Shown in pieces: positions 52,329-61,438 of a stretch of 64,000 bases of DNA. The position numbers and the translations under genes are program-made. Under the pieces are notes generated by a model that worked only from the letters and a program-made list of their open reading frames with translations, made no database searches and was not told the DNA's origin. The DNA comes from Pseudobacteriovorax antillogorgiicola (GTDB taxonomy: Bacteria > Bdellovibrionota_B > Oligoflexia > Oligoflexales > Oligoflexaceae): NCBI RefSeq assembly GCF_900177345.1, contig NZ_FWZT01000011.1:1-64000 (forward strand). The letters run 5' to 3'. Each line of letters opens with the position of its first letter. Positions within the stretch are counted from its first letter, which is position 1.

Positions 52329-53363
52329 ATGTCATTTCAGGATCTTAGAACGATCTCGTTCTACCAATACAAAAATATTTCGGAACCTCATAGCCTCCGC
52401 GAAGAGCTTTTTAGCACTTGGTCGGCCCTAGGAATTATTGGCCGCATCTATGTCAGCAGCGAAGGAATTAACGCCCAGCTGAGTGTACCAAACGAAAATT
52501 TTGCAGATTTTCAAAATCACGTGCACAGTATTTTTCCTAAAGTCCCGTTTAAAGTGGCACTTGAAGAGTCAGCTCTGCCTTTTAAGAAGCTCATCATCAA
52601 GGTTCGGGAAAAAATTGTCGCTGACGGGCTTAACGACGAAACGTTTGACGTCACCGATGTCGGTCGTCACTTGAGTGCTGATGAGTTCGATCACGCCCTT
52701 GAGCAAGACGAAACTATCGTCGTGGATATGCGAAATCATTATGAGTGCGAAGTAGGTCACTTTAAGAAGGCTTACTTGCCCAAGGCCCAAACCTTTCGCG
52801 AAGCACTTCCCGAGGTAGAGGAATATTTGCATGGTCAGGAAGACAAGAAGATCCTCCTCTATTGCACGGGTGGCATCCGTTGTGAGAAGGCGTCAGCCTA
52901 TTTCAAGCACAAGGGCTTCAAAGATGTGAACCAGCTTCATGGTGGCATCATCGACTACGCCCGCCAGATCAATGAAGAGCAGAGGCAGAGCAACTTCATC
53001 GGCAAAAATTTTGTCTTTGATGATCGGCTTGGGGAATCGGTAACTGACGACGTGATTTCAAACTGCCACCAATGTGGTAACTCCTGCAACACCCACACAA
53101 ACTGTCAGAATCCTGGATGTAACTTATTATTCATTCAATGCGGCAGCTGTAAGGACGATATTGGAAATTACTGCTCCTATCAGTGCCGAGACATCGTTCA
53201 GCTACCTCGCGAAGAACAAATTAAGATCCAACAGCGGCAGGACGAAAAAGGCTATAAATTCTATCGAAGTCGCCAAAAGCATGATCTCATGAGAATCGCC
53301 GCAGAGTATCGGGAAGCACAAACCAGATCACAAGACCTAGTGCCTCCAAGCCTACCTCAGTAG
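52329..53363 (+). CDS. trhO: tRNA uridine(34) hydroxylase TrhO (rhodanese family)
   Basis: TrhO/YceA makes 5-hydroxyuridine at position 34 of tRNA using molecular oxygen. It has an N-terminal acylphosphatase-like domain (SFYQYKNI, GRIYVSSEGINAQLSV), a rhodanese domain (VDMRNHYECEVGHFKKA, LYCTGGIRCEKASAYFKHKGF with the conserved Cys, NQLHGGIIDYA) and a C-terminal zinc-type Cys cluster (CHQCGNSC, then CGSC, YCSYQC). The length of 344 residues matches the family. GAAAGGA precedes the ATG. It stands alone. Confidence 0.92.
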   Translation: MSFQDLRTISFYQYKNISEPHSLREELFSTWSALGIIGRIYVSSEGINAQLSVPNENFADFQNHVHSIFPKVPFKVALEESALPFKKLIIKVREKIVADGLNDETFDVTDVGRHLSADEFDHALEQDETIVVDMRNHYECEVGHFKKAYLPKAQTFREALPEVEEYLHGQEDKKILLYCTGGIRCEKASAYFKHKGFKDVNQLHGGIIDYARQINEEQRQSNFIGKNFVFDDRLGESVTDDVISNCHQCGNSCNTHTNCQNPGCNLLFIQCGSCKDDIGNYCSYQCRDIVQLPREEQIKIQQRQDEKGYKFYRSRQKHDLMRIAAEYREAQTRSQDLVPPSLPQ

Positions 53364-53407
53364 GCTACTCAAAAATCTTTTAGTTTTAAGTTTGGAAACC
53401 ATATGCC

Positions 53408-55474
53408 CTATGCAGATAGGGTACTCACTTCAGAAACTGAGCCTCGTTCTGGCCACTGAAGTTTAAATGTGGTGCCCCTTGCACTAGTCTTCATCAGATG
53501 AAACTTTCCCCCTACCTGTCGCGCATCACATGCAACTGCATCCATTCCCACACCACGCCCGGAGAGATGGTCTACTGTGTCACGTGAAGAGAATCCTGGA
53601 TGGCAGATCAAGTCGAGAATATCGTCGTTGGACCAGCGATTGAAGTGTTTGACTTGCAAACCTTTGCTGACAGCCTTTTTCCAAAGACTTTCCTTGTCGA
53701 TCCCTCGACCATCATCTGATACGATAACTTCCCATTCACCACCTGAAAACTCAACTTTGACAGAAATATCACCTTGAATCGATTTATTTTTAGACGAGCG
53801 TTCCGTAGGACTCTCGATACCATGGTCCAAGGCATTTCTTAAAATATGTAAGATATTGTTCTTCATAAAACGAAAATCGGTTTCGTTCATCTTCCCGGGC
53901 TTCGAGACCCAATCAATGTTAATCTCTTTACCCAGTTCATCTGCTATCTGCGTCATGGAGCAGGAGACTTCTTGGGTAAATCCGTTCCATTTGTAGGACC
54001 ACGAATTTTCTTCGCCTTGAGAGTCTGCGGCAGCAGTTTGCTGAAGAAAGTCACGGATGGCTTCAAGGGCTTTTTGCATTGAGCAAAGGTATGATTTCAC
54101 GAGCATTGTGTCTTCGTCTGTTAATATATCACCTTGTCGGCTCTTTTCAAGAATCGACTCAGACTCATGACAGAGTTGATCCATAAAATCAAGACCCAAG
54201 GATCGTGAAGCACCTTTCACCGTGTGCAAGATTCGGAACGTCTCGTCTAGCTGATAACCACCTTTCACATGAGCGATAGCCTTAGCCATACTCATAGCAT
54301 GCTCGTCAGCATAGCCGAGAAGAGATTGCTTTTTCCAGGGATCCGCAAGATGATCATGAATCTGAACAAGGCCCTCAACAGTCTGCCTTGCTCCAAAAAT
54401 TTCCACATTTCTTAGAGCTTGCTCACCCGCTTCACTCCGAAAAGTTACGATAATTTTTTTAACCTTATCACCCTCAATGTAAGGGGCATAATTAAACTCA
54501 TAGAGTCCGTTATGGTCCCCAAACGAGACCGGTAAATGGCGGGGGGACGATTTCATGATGTCGCCAAACTGTTCTGGCAGAAATAGATTGAATGCCGTCA
54601 TCAGGCAGCCTTTGAGCTTCTCTAGTTCATGACCTGGTGATGTCACAACCTCTGAGAGAACTTCGATGAAAGCTTGCCCTTTGAGATCTTTTTGTTTGAG
54701 CAAAATTTTCGCACGATCAGAAACACCCTCTTGGATCGTTAAGGACTCATCAATGACCAGCAGGCCTTCGTGCACCAGTCGAACGATAGAGTTCAAGTAC
54801 TGATTATCCGACTTCAATTGGTTTGTTTTCATTTGTTCGCGATCGTTTTGAAAGTTCTTAGCCTGCTGCATCTGGCTCGATCGAAGAGCAATATGATTAA
54901 ATGCCATGGCCATCTGCTTAGTCTCAGCGGAGCGAGACTGAAAGCTGACGTTATCCTTGCCCTCGGCAAGAGCTATCAACGAATCTCTTAGGGCCTGAAA
55001 TTCACCCATCATATACGAACTTAGAAGCTTTATCAGCATCCAGATGCCTAAAATTACAATGGCAAGAATCGCAAGGTTCTCCATCCACATATTGAGAGCC
55101 CGCTCTGACTCGATTCTGGAAAGATTGATCAAAATAACCTGATCCGTTCGACGGGACACCCCAACGATCCATGTATGTTCACCAACCTTAAGGGTCTTGA
55201 CCTGAGGATCTTGCGTGCCCCCAAGCTTCTTTAAAGCATCGATTCCCTTTGCCAGTTGTGGATTCAATGTTCGCTCAGAGACCTTTTCACTAAGTGAGAA
55301 ATGCTCCATGAATGGAGTTTTTAAATTTGGATTGGGGTTGCTTAAAGCTTGTATCACGTGAGTCGTCTGCTCAGAAAGAATGATCTGCCTCAGAGCGTGA
55401 AGCTGATAAACCGAGAGATAAGCCCAACACAGGCACGCCACCACAGTAAGCACCAGAAAGGATCTTAGTTTCAT
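53408..55474 (-). CDS. Membrane Hpt-CheA-type ATPase kinase, third of its kind
   Basis: A 688-residue sensor: helix 1 (about 5-24), a periplasmic domain (25-130), helix 2 (about 131-150), a HAMP-like segment, a coiled coil and a PAS-like region (220-350). The Hpt domain carries His417 (RILHTVKGASRSLGL). The ATPase is CheA P4-type: HILRNALDHGIESP, SDDGRGID, PGFSSRDTVDHLSGRGVGMDAV. As in the proteins at 41072 and 43519 there is no CheW-like domain. The gene is not next to a receiver, so its phosphate acceptor must be encoded elsewhere. Confidence 0.87.
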   Translation of the reverse strand: MKLRSFLVLTVVACLCWAYLSVYQLHALRQIILSEQTTHVIQALSNPNPNLKTPFMEHFSLSEKVSERTLNPQLAKGIDALKKLGGTQDPQVKTLKVGEHTWIVGVSRRTDQVILINLSRIESERALNMWMENLAILAIVILGIWMLIKLLSSYMMGEFQALRDSLIALAEGKDNVSFQSRSAETKQMAMAFNHIALRSSQMQQAKNFQNDREQMKTNQLKSDNQYLNSIVRLVHEGLLVIDESLTIQEGVSDRAKILLKQKDLKGQAFIEVLSEVVTSPGHELEKLKGCLMTAFNLFLPEQFGDIMKSSPRHLPVSFGDHNGLYEFNYAPYIEGDKVKKIIVTFRSEAGEQALRNVEIFGARQTVEGLVQIHDHLADPWKKQSLLGYADEHAMSMAKAIAHVKGGYQLDETFRILHTVKGASRSLGLDFMDQLCHESESILEKSRQGDILTDEDTMLVKSYLCSMQKALEAIRDFLQQTAAADSQGEENSWSYKWNGFTQEVSCSMTQIADELGKEINIDWVSKPGKMNETDFRFMKNNILHILRNALDHGIESPTERSSKNKSIQGDISVKVEFSGGEWEVIVSDDGRGIDKESLWKKAVSKGLQVKHFNRWSNDDILDLICHPGFSSRDTVDHLSGRGVGMDAVACDARQVGGKFHLMKTSARGTTFKLQWPERGSVSEVSTLSA

Positions 55475-55672
55475 TGTTTTCCAAGCCCATTGTATTGTCC
55501 GAGTTTCTACTTAATTCATCGGAATCAGGGCAAAGAAATCTTATTAACACTAAACCTTCTATATTACATTAATATTATCGATACCTTAAAACGTTCAAAA
55601 AAAATATTATTTGCTATACGTAAGATTTGGAAGGGAGAATACGGCCAAAGGACTATTTCGTATCGTTATTTT

Positions 55673-56197
55673 TTAAGAACTTTTATCATCCCAATGCTGC
55701 TTTAAAAAAGCATGCCTACCAGAGCCAACCTTGTAATTCTGGTAGTGGAGCGGATTTTTCTCAGCGTAATTGCAGTGATATTCCTCCGCCTTGTAAAAAG
55801 CACTTGCCGGTTCAATTGCAACTCGAATGGGCTCCTTAAAGAGGCCACGGTCTGCCATCCTATTCCTACTTTTTTCAGCGAGCTGCTGCTGAACGTCATT
55901 ATGGAAAAAAATTACAGGCCGGTATTGGTTGCCCCGATCAGCAAACTGCCCTCCGTCATCAGTTGGGTCTACATTTCGCCAGAAAACTTCGAGAAGGTCT
56001 TCATAGGTGCAAGGGGGCTCAAACGCAACTTGGACAATCTCCACATGGCCGGTACTCCCGCTACACACTTGCTCGTAACTAGGATTTGGCACCTCGCCCC
56101 CCATGTAACCTGGCACCGATGAGATGACACCATCAATCCTTAGAAAGGGAGGTTCCATACACCAGAAGCATCCTCCACCAAAGCTAGCTAGTTCCAT
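55673..56197 (-). CDS. msrA: Peptide methionine sulfoxide reductase A
   Basis: MsrA repairs the S-epimer of methionine sulfoxide in proteins using thioredoxin. The catalytic signature GGGCFWCMEPPF near residue 8 contains the nucleophilic cysteine; GYMGGEVPNPSYEQVCSGSTGH and the later Cys (EEYHCNYAEK) complete the pattern. At 174 residues it lacks an export signal and a fused MsrB. AAGGAGAG precedes the ATG. It is divergent from the LolA-like gene. Confidence 0.95.
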   Translation of the reverse strand: MELASFGGGCFWCMEPPFLRIDGVISSVPGYMGGEVPNPSYEQVCSGSTGHVEIVQVAFEPPCTYEDLLEVFWRNVDPTDDGGQFADRGNQYRPVIFFHNDVQQQLAEKSRNRMADRGLFKEPIRVAIEPASAFYKAEEYHCNYAEKNPLHYQNYKVGSGRHAFLKQHWDDKSS

Positions 56198-56346
56198 TTT
56201 ACTCTCCTTATGGGCCTGTTTTCATTTTTCAAATTTGATTCTGTCAATTTCCGTCAGCGAGATAGATCGAAAAAGTACTAGAGTTTAGCAGCTCAATTCC
56301 GAAGAACTCGTAAAAGGATCAATTTGCACCCTAGCGCGAGGTTCTC

Positions 56347-57099
56347 ATGAAACATGCGGCAATCTTCTTAACCCTATTCCTTGAGCCACTATTGATGGCC
56401 CAAGAGCCGGTCAATGAAGACGCCGTTGCTATACTGGACCGTATTGATAGCCTCTACCTTTCAGAAACAGCAAGTTCCAAGATCAGACTATATGTGTTTC
56501 GCCCTGATTTTCAATGGAGTTACAACCTAGAGTGGTACTCAAGAGGGCGAAACAATGCTTTCGTCCGCATCAATTCACCTCTTGACTACCGGGGCCGCGC
56601 CATTCTGAAAGTAGGCAAAGAGATGTGGTTCTACAACCCTAAAGAGGATCGCGTTAGCCAAATGTCGAGAGCTGGAGCCCTCAGGCGATTCTTGCAATCA
56701 GAATTTAGCCGCGACGACTTTATGAAAATAAATAGGTTGTCAGAAGAATATAACGTCAATATGCGTCAGATGGAAACCACACTTCGTCTCACACTTACAC
56801 CAAAAATGATCACCCCCATTGTGTGGGACAAGATTGTATTTGAAGTCGATCAGGAAACACTTAGCCCCTTAGAGAAGATCTATTTTAATGAGCGAGGGAG
56901 AATTTCCAAGAAACTAGTTTATTCCAAACCTGTCGAGATCAATGGAAAGATGGTCCCAACAGTTTTGGAGATGACAAGTTATCAGTTTAAAAATTACAGG
57001 TCCCGGATTGAGTATCTTGATCTTCAGCTAGACGGCCCCATAAAACCCCATATATTCTCTATGAAACACTTGAAAAATCTACTCTACGAAGAGCAATAA
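56347..57099 (+). CDS. LolA-like outer-membrane lipoprotein-sorting family protein
   Basis: A periplasmic 250-residue protein with signal peptide (about 1-18) and an unclosed-barrel LolA/LolB-type fold: SKIRLYVFRPDFQWSYNLEWYSRG, INSPLDYRGRAILKVGKEMWFYNPKEDRVSQM, RFLQSEFSRDDFMKINR and a final strand MTSYQFKNYRSRIEY. This matches the pfam17131-type outer-membrane lipoprotein-sorting proteins that often accompany RND lipid exporters, though none is adjacent here. It probably shuttles a lipid or lipoprotein. GCGAGG precedes the ATG. Confidence 0.75.
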   Translation: MKHAAIFLTLFLEPLLMAQEPVNEDAVAILDRIDSLYLSETASSKIRLYVFRPDFQWSYNLEWYSRGRNNAFVRINSPLDYRGRAILKVGKEMWFYNPKEDRVSQMSRAGALRRFLQSEFSRDDFMKINRLSEEYNVNMRQMETTLRLTLTPKMITPIVWDKIVFEVDQETLSPLEKIYFNERGRISKKLVYSKPVEINGKMVPTVLEMTSYQFKNYRSRIEYLDLQLDGPIKPHIFSMKHLKNLLYEEQ

Positions 57100-57117
57100 C
57101 CGTTTCTATAAGTGAGA

Positions 57118-57537
57118 CTACCAGGATCCTGTGCTTTCCATAGAAGCCCAAGGCTCCTTTGGCTCCAAGCTCCCACCTTTTTGAAGCAATTCGATGGAAA
57201 TATCATCTGGGGACTTTACAAATGCCATGCGCCCATCCCGTGGCGGCCTAAGAATCGTAACACCGGCTTTTTGCAATCGATCGCAACTTTCGTAGATATC
57301 ATCGACAGCAAACGCAAGATGACCAAAGTTTCTTGCATCACCATAATCTTCCGTAGAGTCCCAATTATAAGTCAATTCGACTTCTGGTTCGCCATCTTCA
57401 GTCGCAAGGTAGATCAAAGTGAAGCGCCCCTGCTCGCTTTCATACCGTCTGGTTTCTTTCAAGCCGAGATGGTCACAGTAAAAGGCAAGAGATTCCTCGA
57501 TATTTCGGACTCGGACCATTGCATGTAAATATTTCAA
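57118..57537 (-). CDS. gloA: Glyoxalase I (lactoylglutathione lyase)
   Basis: A VOC-fold metalloenzyme of 139 residues that converts the methylglyoxal-glutathione hemithioacetal to lactoylglutathione. The four metal ligands can be placed as His5 (LHAMVRV), Glu in VELTYNWDS, His in FGHLAFAV and Glu in ISIELLQKG. The start is a TTG with GGAG upstream, giving the expected first strand. The C-terminal tail is slightly longer than usual. It is convergent with the LolA-like gene. Confidence 0.88.
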   Translation of the reverse strand: MKYLHAMVRVRNIEESLAFYCDHLGLKETRRYESEQGRFTLIYLATEDGEPEVELTYNWDSTEDYGDARNFGHLAFAVDDIYESCDRLQKAGVTILRPPRDGRMAFVKSPDDISIELLQKGGSLEPKEPWASMESTGSW

Positions 57538-57631
57538 GGCTACTCCATATCAATCGTTTAGCGATATCATGGTGTACCACGGTCAGAAAAATCCGCAAAC
57601 TTGAGAATTTATGCGGCACAGCTGCTCAACC

Positions 57632-58141
57632 CTAAGAGTGGGCCGCTCCAAAAAGCTCATTGAGGCCGAATTCTTCAAGCTGATTCAGAATGTATGTGAA
57701 TGCACTTGGTCGCTTCGGTTTCGCTATCAAGACCATCTTGGCTTGGTCCAGCGTATGATTGCCTTTTTTACGATTGCACTGTTCACAACAGCATACCGTA
57801 TTTTCCCAGGTGTCGCCGCCACCCTTGGACTGCGGCACTACATGATCGATAGTTGCACTTTTGGCGTTGAGCTGCTTTGCGCAATACTGACATTGAAATC
57901 GATCTCGTTTAAAAACATTGATTCGTGAGTAAGGAGCCCCTTGATGAAGGCTCTTGATAACGCTGATATAGCGCTTGAGGCGAATGACCTTGGGTGCTGA
58001 AAAGGATCTTGAGACCGAACGAACCTTTGTCACATGAGACGAGATCATCTCAGCCTTCTCTTTCATCACCAGAGTTATTGCTCGCTGCCAAGTAACCACA
58101 TCAATCGGTTCGTAGCTGGCGTTTAAGACCAAGGTACGCAT
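57632..58141 (-). CDS. HNH endonuclease domain protein
   Basis: A 169-residue protein of the type commonly found stand-alone in bacterial genomes. The N-terminal part (TLVLNASYEPIDVVTWQRAITLV) is typical of this group. The HNH core has a zinc knuckle (CQYCAKQ ... CEQCNRKKG), catalytic His in TIDHVVPQSKGG, and Asn in WENTV. It is a probable Mg-dependent nicking or DNA-processing nuclease of unknown biological role. GGGAGTG precedes the ATG at 58141. Confidence 0.88.
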   Translation of the reverse strand: MRTLVLNASYEPIDVVTWQRAITLVMKEKAEMISSHVTKVRSVSRSFSAPKVIRLKRYISVIKSLHQGAPYSRINVFKRDRFQCQYCAKQLNAKSATIDHVVPQSKGGGDTWENTVCCCEQCNRKKGNHTLDQAKMVLIAKPKRPSAFTYILNQLEEFGLNELFGAAHS

Positions 58142-58562
58142 AGGCAAACACTCCCGGTTTTTGATAAATTATACCGTTCAATCCCATCATTTTTAAAGAA
58201 AAATACGCGAGCCTGAATAAACAAGTCAGACCAGATTCCTAGGGCGGGCTCGAACCCAGCCTACGATGACTCAAAAGGGTGGGGATCCGATAAATCTAGA
58301 GTAAAGGAGGCTAACTCATTTCGTATAGGTAATCTTCTTTAGAGAGCTCCTATCAATAATTACCAGACATATAGATTGCTAAGGTCTCTTTATCGTCACC
58401 CAAACAAACACTGAATTCTCATTGGTTTTAGTACCTTAAAAATACTTCAAACACCTTTAAACGACGGTTTTTCAGGGAATTCGCGCACCTAGTTTTTTTT
58501 AAAGTATTTTCTGAGAGTTCTCGATATTGGCTTTAGATGGGTTACACACAGGGGATAGACTT
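58142..58562. other. Intergenic region, no gene seen
   Basis: 421 bp, AT-rich in its second half. It contains a short stretch (58240-58262) resembling a tRNA T-loop on the minus strand (GGTTCGAGCC), but no cloverleaf can be built around it. Runs of A and T near 58430-58510 may be promoter DNA for the small gene at 58563. Confidence 0.45.
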
Positions 58563-58754
58563 ATGACTTATGAGTTTCACTTAGAAAAGCCGCTTCCAAG
58601 CTTTGTAAAAGACACACTTAAGATTCTAGATAGCTCCGAAACTCAAGAGGACTATATCTATAAGATTCAATTCGAATCGACCTTAGAACACGAAGAGTTC
58701 TGCGAAATCGTCTATTCGATTCTCGATATTAACGGTTCCGAAGAAGCGGCCTGA
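58563..58754 (+). CDS. Small acidic protein of unknown function
   Basis: A 63-residue acidic protein of mixed strand and helix (EFHLEKPLPSFVKDTLKIL; DYIYKIQFESTLEHEEFCEIVYSI) without recognised motifs. GGGGAT precedes the ATG at 58563; 12 additional in-frame codons back to a TTG at 58527 have no better site. It is isolated between the HNH gene (divergent) and the large lipoprotein gene. Confidence 0.5.
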   Translation: MTYEFHLEKPLPSFVKDTLKILDSSETQEDYIYKIQFESTLEHEEFCEIVYSILDINGSEEAA

Positions 58755-58895
58755 TATAGCAACGATCAATCCCTAGGATAGAGCGTCAAGCTGCCCTGTG
58801 ATACCATCATATTTAGCAATATTTCTCTTCAGCAAGCCAGCCTCCACCATGTCGGCCCGCAGGCTTGCTCAAGCGACTATGACTGAGGGGACAAG

Positions 58896-60989
58896 ATGAG
58901 ACTCGCCATAGCCATTCTAGGCCTGGGCATTCTGTGTCTCACAGAATCATCATGCACCAAAAAGCAACATTCCGAGCAGAACGAAGCGGTTACTCTTCAG
59001 CAAGACGTAACCAACACTCTCTCGATGCAAGCTAAGCCCATTTCCTGGAAAGATTTGCTGGCAGTGGCCATTGGTAAATCAGATCCAGAGGCGAGCTTCG
59101 GTGATTTGGTCGGTATTCATAAAAGTGGGCGAATCGTCAGACTCTCTCTACCAAACTGTGTTAACTGCAAGATCCAAAACATCATTCCCGGGCCTTCTGG
59201 ATTCCTGATCCAGGGTTTACTCAACCTAATCGACGACAGCAAGAATCTTGTTACGGCAACCGTTATCCACTGGAATGGAAAGGAAGTCAGTATCGTATCT
59301 GATCAAAAGGTTTCCAAAATCGACTTAAAAGACGGCCTTATCTCGCTTGAAGTGGCTCATGAGAATAAGCTGAAAACGGTAGACCTTTCGTCGAAACCTA
59401 TATTTGAAGTCGGCTCAGACACTTGGCAGGACTTCGCAATTCAGGAAGATGGCAAGATTTTTATCGCTAGCTCAGAACCATGGCCCAAAATAGAAAAAAG
59501 TCATTACTTCATCGAATCGGGAAGCCAACTACTTATGGGTCATCATTTCACCCTTGATACGAACTATCAGTCACCAAAGTCCTATTCATACAACCAATGT
59601 TTTCCTCCTGCCCAAATGTGGAAGATCTTTTTCACCCAAGGCAAGCGAGTGACTCGCAGCACGATCCCGGCTCTCTCGCAGAGTGGCGCAAAGTTCCATC
59701 AAGGGGACCATCATATTTTCGCGATTGGTCAACAGGGTGATTTAGCTACGATCTCGAACTATGCACAGATTCCAGTCATTGAAGACATCCTTGAGCGAGG
59801 TTTTGGCCACAGCCTTGACGATCATAACAATCTGTTCTTTGACGGACACAATGTCTATCGAGTTCGCCAAAACATGGACCGGATCACGATAGTACCCCAC
59901 ATTCGTTTGCAATATGACTTCAAAGATCAGGACTATGCAAGAAACCTATTTGGCCCGAACCATGGCTTTAAAAAGGAGCTTGTGGCCATTACGGGAGATG
60001 GAGACCTGGTTTCGTTCAATAACGAGAGTGGGACGATCCAGCCCTTATCACGACGCAAGATCAGTTATGAAAGCGAGTTGGACCATGTGGTTTTGATCAA
60101 GAGCAAGGATAGTATTTATGGACTTGATTTAATTAGACGAAAGGTCCTTGCCGGAGACCAGACGGACCAAGAGCTGCGCCTCAATCCGGTGCTAACCATG
60201 TTAAATATCAAACACATTGAACAAGTTCGCTTTTATCAAGGGCAGATCATTTTTCTAGCAGATCAGATTCTATGGCAACTCAAGCTAGAAACCATGACCT
60301 TAAGGAAGTTGGCCACCGACCCAACTTGTGACCTCAGCTTTGGCTTTAGAGTCGATCAAAAAGGCCATATCCAAGCCCTTCAACGCTGTTCCCACAAGGG
60401 GACATTGGTTGCGATCAACCTAAAAGGCAAAAAAAAGCTACCGGTGACCATGATCCAATCGCCCGAACTGTCCTCGCTGATTCGCCTTGGCAAAGTCGAA
60501 GGTGTCCACCTTCTGAAGCTCAAGGACCAGACTCTCATCACAGCCACTGACACCCAGGTTTGCCAACAGCTTACCTTAAGTCAAAATCATTCTGATCCGA
60601 GCGCGAGAGCCCAATTTATACCCCAAGACCGAATTGAACGTCTCCGGTCTTCGACACGTTTTAAAGAGCCTCATGATGTTTTCGTGCACCAAGCATTCAG
60701 TTGGGACGAATCAACAATTCTTGTTAATGGCCAGCAGAAGACCTCTTGGGTAAGTCATATAGTAAAGCCACAAGAGAGCTATCAAGTTCACCCTCTAACA
60801 GGCCTGGAAGCCCACGAGTTTTTGAGCCTTGATAATGGGCGAGCCTTGGTCCACGGCTACTTGAAAGGAAATCCATTTACATATATTGTCTTCAAGGATG
60901 GTTCGTCTGCCATCACAATTGACGATCAAGAAGGCCTCTACCTTGATCAGCTCTCTGCCACTCCTCTAAATCGATCTCAACTCAACTAA
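58896..60989 (+). CDS. Large lipoprotein of unknown function
   Basis: A 697-residue lipoprotein (leader ending ESSC; Cys20). The mature part is mostly beta-strand, with many short repeats of aromatic-Asp-Gly turns (VIHWNGKEVSIVSD, IQEDGKIFIASSE, LDDHNNLFFDGHNVYRV, IRLGKVEGVHLLKLKDQTLITATD), suggesting a beta-propeller-like fold, but no blade motif is regular enough to name. Six cysteines in the mature part could form disulphides. GAGGGGACA precedes the ATG, and a pair of hairpins follows the stop. The family is not recognised. Confidence 0.65.
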   Translation: MRLAIAILGLGILCLTESSCTKKQHSEQNEAVTLQQDVTNTLSMQAKPISWKDLLAVAIGKSDPEASFGDLVGIHKSGRIVRLSLPNCVNCKIQNIIPGPSGFLIQGLLNLIDDSKNLVTATVIHWNGKEVSIVSDQKVSKIDLKDGLISLEVAHENKLKTVDLSSKPIFEVGSDTWQDFAIQEDGKIFIASSEPWPKIEKSHYFIESGSQLLMGHHFTLDTNYQSPKSYSYNQCFPPAQMWKIFFTQGKRVTRSTIPALSQSGAKFHQGDHHIFAIGQQGDLATISNYAQIPVIEDILERGFGHSLDDHNNLFFDGHNVYRVRQNMDRITIVPHIRLQYDFKDQDYARNLFGPNHGFKKELVAITGDGDLVSFNNESGTIQPLSRRKISYESELDHVVLIKSKDSIYGLDLIRRKVLAGDQTDQELRLNPVLTMLNIKHIEQVRFYQGQIIFLADQILWQLKLETMTLRKLATDPTCDLSFGFRVDQKGHIQALQRCSHKGTLVAINLKGKKKLPVTMIQSPELSSLIRLGKVEGVHLLKLKDQTLITATDTQVCQQLTLSQNHSDPSARAQFIPQDRIERLRSSTRFKEPHDVFVHQAFSWDESTILVNGQQKTSWVSHIVKPQESYQVHPLTGLEAHEFLSLDNGRALVHGYLKGNPFTYIVFKDGSSAITIDDQEGLYLDQLSATPLNRSQLN

Positions 60990-61031
60990 GCCTGCTGTGC
61001 ATAGAACTCACTTCAGCCACCTAAAAAACAA

Positions 61032-61058
61032 AAGCGCCAGCTCGGAGAGCTAGCGCTT
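61032..61058 (+). terminator. Hairpin downstream of the lipoprotein gene
   Basis: AAGCGC (61033-61038) and AGCTC pair with GAGCT and GCGCTT (61052-61057) with one mismatch in a strong stem. It is followed by a second perfect hairpin. Together they lie between convergent genes and probably end transcription from both sides. Confidence 0.6.
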
Positions 61059-61060
61059 GA

Positions 61061-61083
61061 CTGGCTGCACAGCCAGAAAAATG
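61061..61083. terminator. Second, perfect hairpin of a tandem terminator
   Basis: CTGGCTG-CA-CAGCCAG (61061-61076) is a perfect palindrome. It is flanked by A residues at 61077-61081, which are T on the minus strand just before the stem rather than after it, so its orientation is ambiguous. Confidence 0.45.
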
Positions 61084-61110
61084 TCTTCTAAGGTATTTCT
61101 TACTCTGAGT

Positions 61111-61245
61111 CTAAAACTTCAAATAAGGAGCAATCACCGACATAACAACTGGAATTAGTATACTGAAGTAAAGCAAGTTCTTGAATTTCACTTTCTCTGG
61201 GCACGCACGCGAGTCAGTGGCGTTTAGAGCCATATCATTGTTCAT
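61111..61245 (-). CDS. Small single-helix membrane protein
   Basis: A 44-residue product with one C-terminal membrane helix (FKNLLYFSILIPVVMSVIAPYL) and a polar N terminus containing one Cys. GAGGAGA precedes the ATG at 61245 at good spacing; the frame extends upstream to a TTG without a better site. Not recognised. Its good ribosome site and placement before a tandem terminator favour a real gene. Confidence 0.5.
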   Translation of the reverse strand: MNNDMALNATDSRACPEKVKFKNLLYFSILIPVVMSVIAPYLKF

Positions 61246-61438
61246 GACTTTCAATCTCCTCAAGGGGTCACTTTTTTGTAATTGCTGTAGTATTAATAGT
61301 TTCGGCATCCGAAAAATGATTTCAAAGGAAAACTGATTTACCGTTTACAATCCATAGGTTAATTGGGGTATTTATTGTAGGACCTCAAGCATCCCGATTG
61401 TAGAAGGTCTAAGTCCCTAGGAATACACAAAATAAAAT

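Noticed and set aside
53406-53421. Hairpin CCCTAT-GCAG-ATAGGG
   Set aside because: It overlaps the stop codon of the minus-strand kinase and is not followed by T residues on either strand.
58240-58262. tRNA-like T-loop (GGTTCGAGCC on the minus strand)
   Set aside because: The flanking bases do not form a T-stem, anticodon arm or acceptor stem, so it is neither a tRNA nor a supportable attachment site.
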